In this document: in pieces, positions 13,305 through 14,670 of the stretch
Numbering within the stretch: position 1 is the stretch's first letter
Layout: each line of letters opens with the position of its first letter
NCBI GenBank assembly: GCA_002401655.1
Contig: NVTT01000071.1
Span: 1-14,670, forward strand
Direction of reading: 5' to 3'
DNA: 14,670 bases
Source of the DNA: Gammaproteobacteria bacterium
Lineage (GTDB): Bacteria > Pseudomonadota > Gammaproteobacteria > Enterobacterales > Kangiellaceae
The notes under the pieces: model-generated
What the model saw: the letters and a program-made list of their open reading frames with translations, nothing else
What the model was told of the DNA's origin: nothing
Databases searched by the model: none
Translations under genes and position numbers: made by a program

Positions 13305-13337
13305 TTCCCCTCTTTGCGAAGAGGGGCTAGGGGAGAT
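13305..13337 (-). repeat. G/C-rich hairpin repeat, relative of the 12107 element
   Basis: CCCCTCTT-TGCG-AAGAGGGG is a perfect 8-bp hairpin (13307-13326), followed by CTAGGGGAG. Read on the minus strand it gives ATCTCCCCTAGCCCCTCTTC, the same layout as the half-element at 12113-12155 (CTCCCCCTAACCCCCTCCCG), with an equivalent short hairpin at the end. The plus-strand GGGGAG (13330-13335) is also the best ribosome binding site for pheS. Confidence 0.75.
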
Positions 13338-13341
13338 TTAA

Positions 13342-14370
<1,029 letters not shown>

Positions 14371-14400
14371 AAAGCCAAAGAAGAATTATTGGATTAATAA

Positions 14401-14670
14401 ATGAAAATAAGTGAAAAATGGTTAAGAACTTGGGTTAACCCTAAAATTTCTACCGATGAATTGGTTGTGAAGCTAACCATGGCGGGCCTTGAGGTTGATG
14501 GTACTGAAAGTTTGGGCGCTGATTTAGCTGGTGTGTTGGTTGGTGAAATTGTAGAAACCTCTCAACATCCAGAAGCAGACAAACTGAAAATCTGCATGGT
14601 TGATGTTGGTCAAGATGAAAAATTGCAAATTATTTGCGGTGCGCCTAATGCGCGAGAGTCTATAAAAGTC
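14401..14670 (+). CDS. pheT: Phenylalanyl-tRNA synthetase beta subunit, N-terminal part
   Basis: The first 90 codons of pheT, cut by the right edge. The start MKISEKWLRTWVNPKISTDE and the segment LTMAGLEVDG match the family exactly. The OB-fold tRNA-binding domain begins at about residue 40 (VLVGEIVETSQHPEADKLKI, then IICGAPNAR). The beta subunit completes the heterotetramer with PheS and carries the editing site for mischarged tyrosine, which lies outside the window. It follows pheS after 30 nt in the same operon. The ribosome binding site is weak (TGGATTAA), so translation may be coupled to that of pheS. Confidence 0.97.
   Translation, partial: MKISEKWLRTWVNPKISTDELVVKLTMAGLEVDGTESLGADLAGVLVGEIVETSQHPEADKLKICMVDVGQDEKLQIICGAPNARESIKV

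Noticed and set aside
13141..13337. CRISPR array
   Set aside because: The repeats are short, palindromic, of several kinds and unevenly spaced; there are no regular spacers and no cas genes.

Overview
The window looks like a stretch of chromosome from an AT-rich gammaproteobacterium, probably marine or otherwise environmental. The PykA-type pyruvate kinase, the GcvR-like ACT protein and the gene order thrS-infC-rpmI-rplT-pheS-pheT all match gammaproteobacteria such as E. coli. A FecI/FecR/TonB-receptor locus suggests a heterotroph that scavenges scarce nutrients. I cannot name the genus.

Bases 1-3259 (minus strand) hold the N-terminal part of a GcvR-like regulator, pyruvate kinase (pykA) and a class I/II PLP aminotransferase. 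The first two appear to start at TTG codons. Bases 3429-5163 (minus) hold a FecR-type anti-sigma factor and an ECF sigma factor whose reading frames overlap by 8 nt. A 359-nt divergent promoter region separates them from a 939-residue TonB-dependent receptor (5523-8342, plus), followed by a terminator and an RpiR/SIS-family regulator (8422-9309). The receptor has an N-terminal STN signalling domain, so sigma factor, anti-sigma factor and receptor form a plausible cell-surface signalling unit: substrate binding outside is relayed through STN and FecR to the sigma factor, which would transcribe the receptor gene. The substrate is not identifiable. The RpiR protein and the aminotransferase hint at a sugar, amino sugar or amino acid derivative.

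Bases 9538-14670 (plus) hold the translation cluster: threonyl-tRNA synthetase, IF3 (apparently starting at ATC), ribosomal proteins L35 and L20, a strong terminator, then the alpha subunit and the start of the beta subunit of phenylalanyl-tRNA synthetase. The order is conserved, but the intergenic spaces are enlarged by repeats: a 90-nt inverted repeat between infC and rpmI, and a mosaic of small hairpins plus a related G/C-rich repeat between rplT and pheS.

Most worth a second look: (i) a second complete signal peptide with its own good ribosome binding site inside the receptor gene, just after the STN domain; (ii) a perfect 36-bp palindrome upstream of the aminotransferase; (iii) a 12-nt motif placed in the same orientation upstream of both divergent genes, with a partial copy upstream of the aminotransferase; (iv) the two related repeats flanking rpmI-rplT, one of which appears to provide the pheS ribosome binding site. 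Nothing here is clearly a wholly new system. The uptake locus with its unusual receptor is the best candidate for something undescribed.
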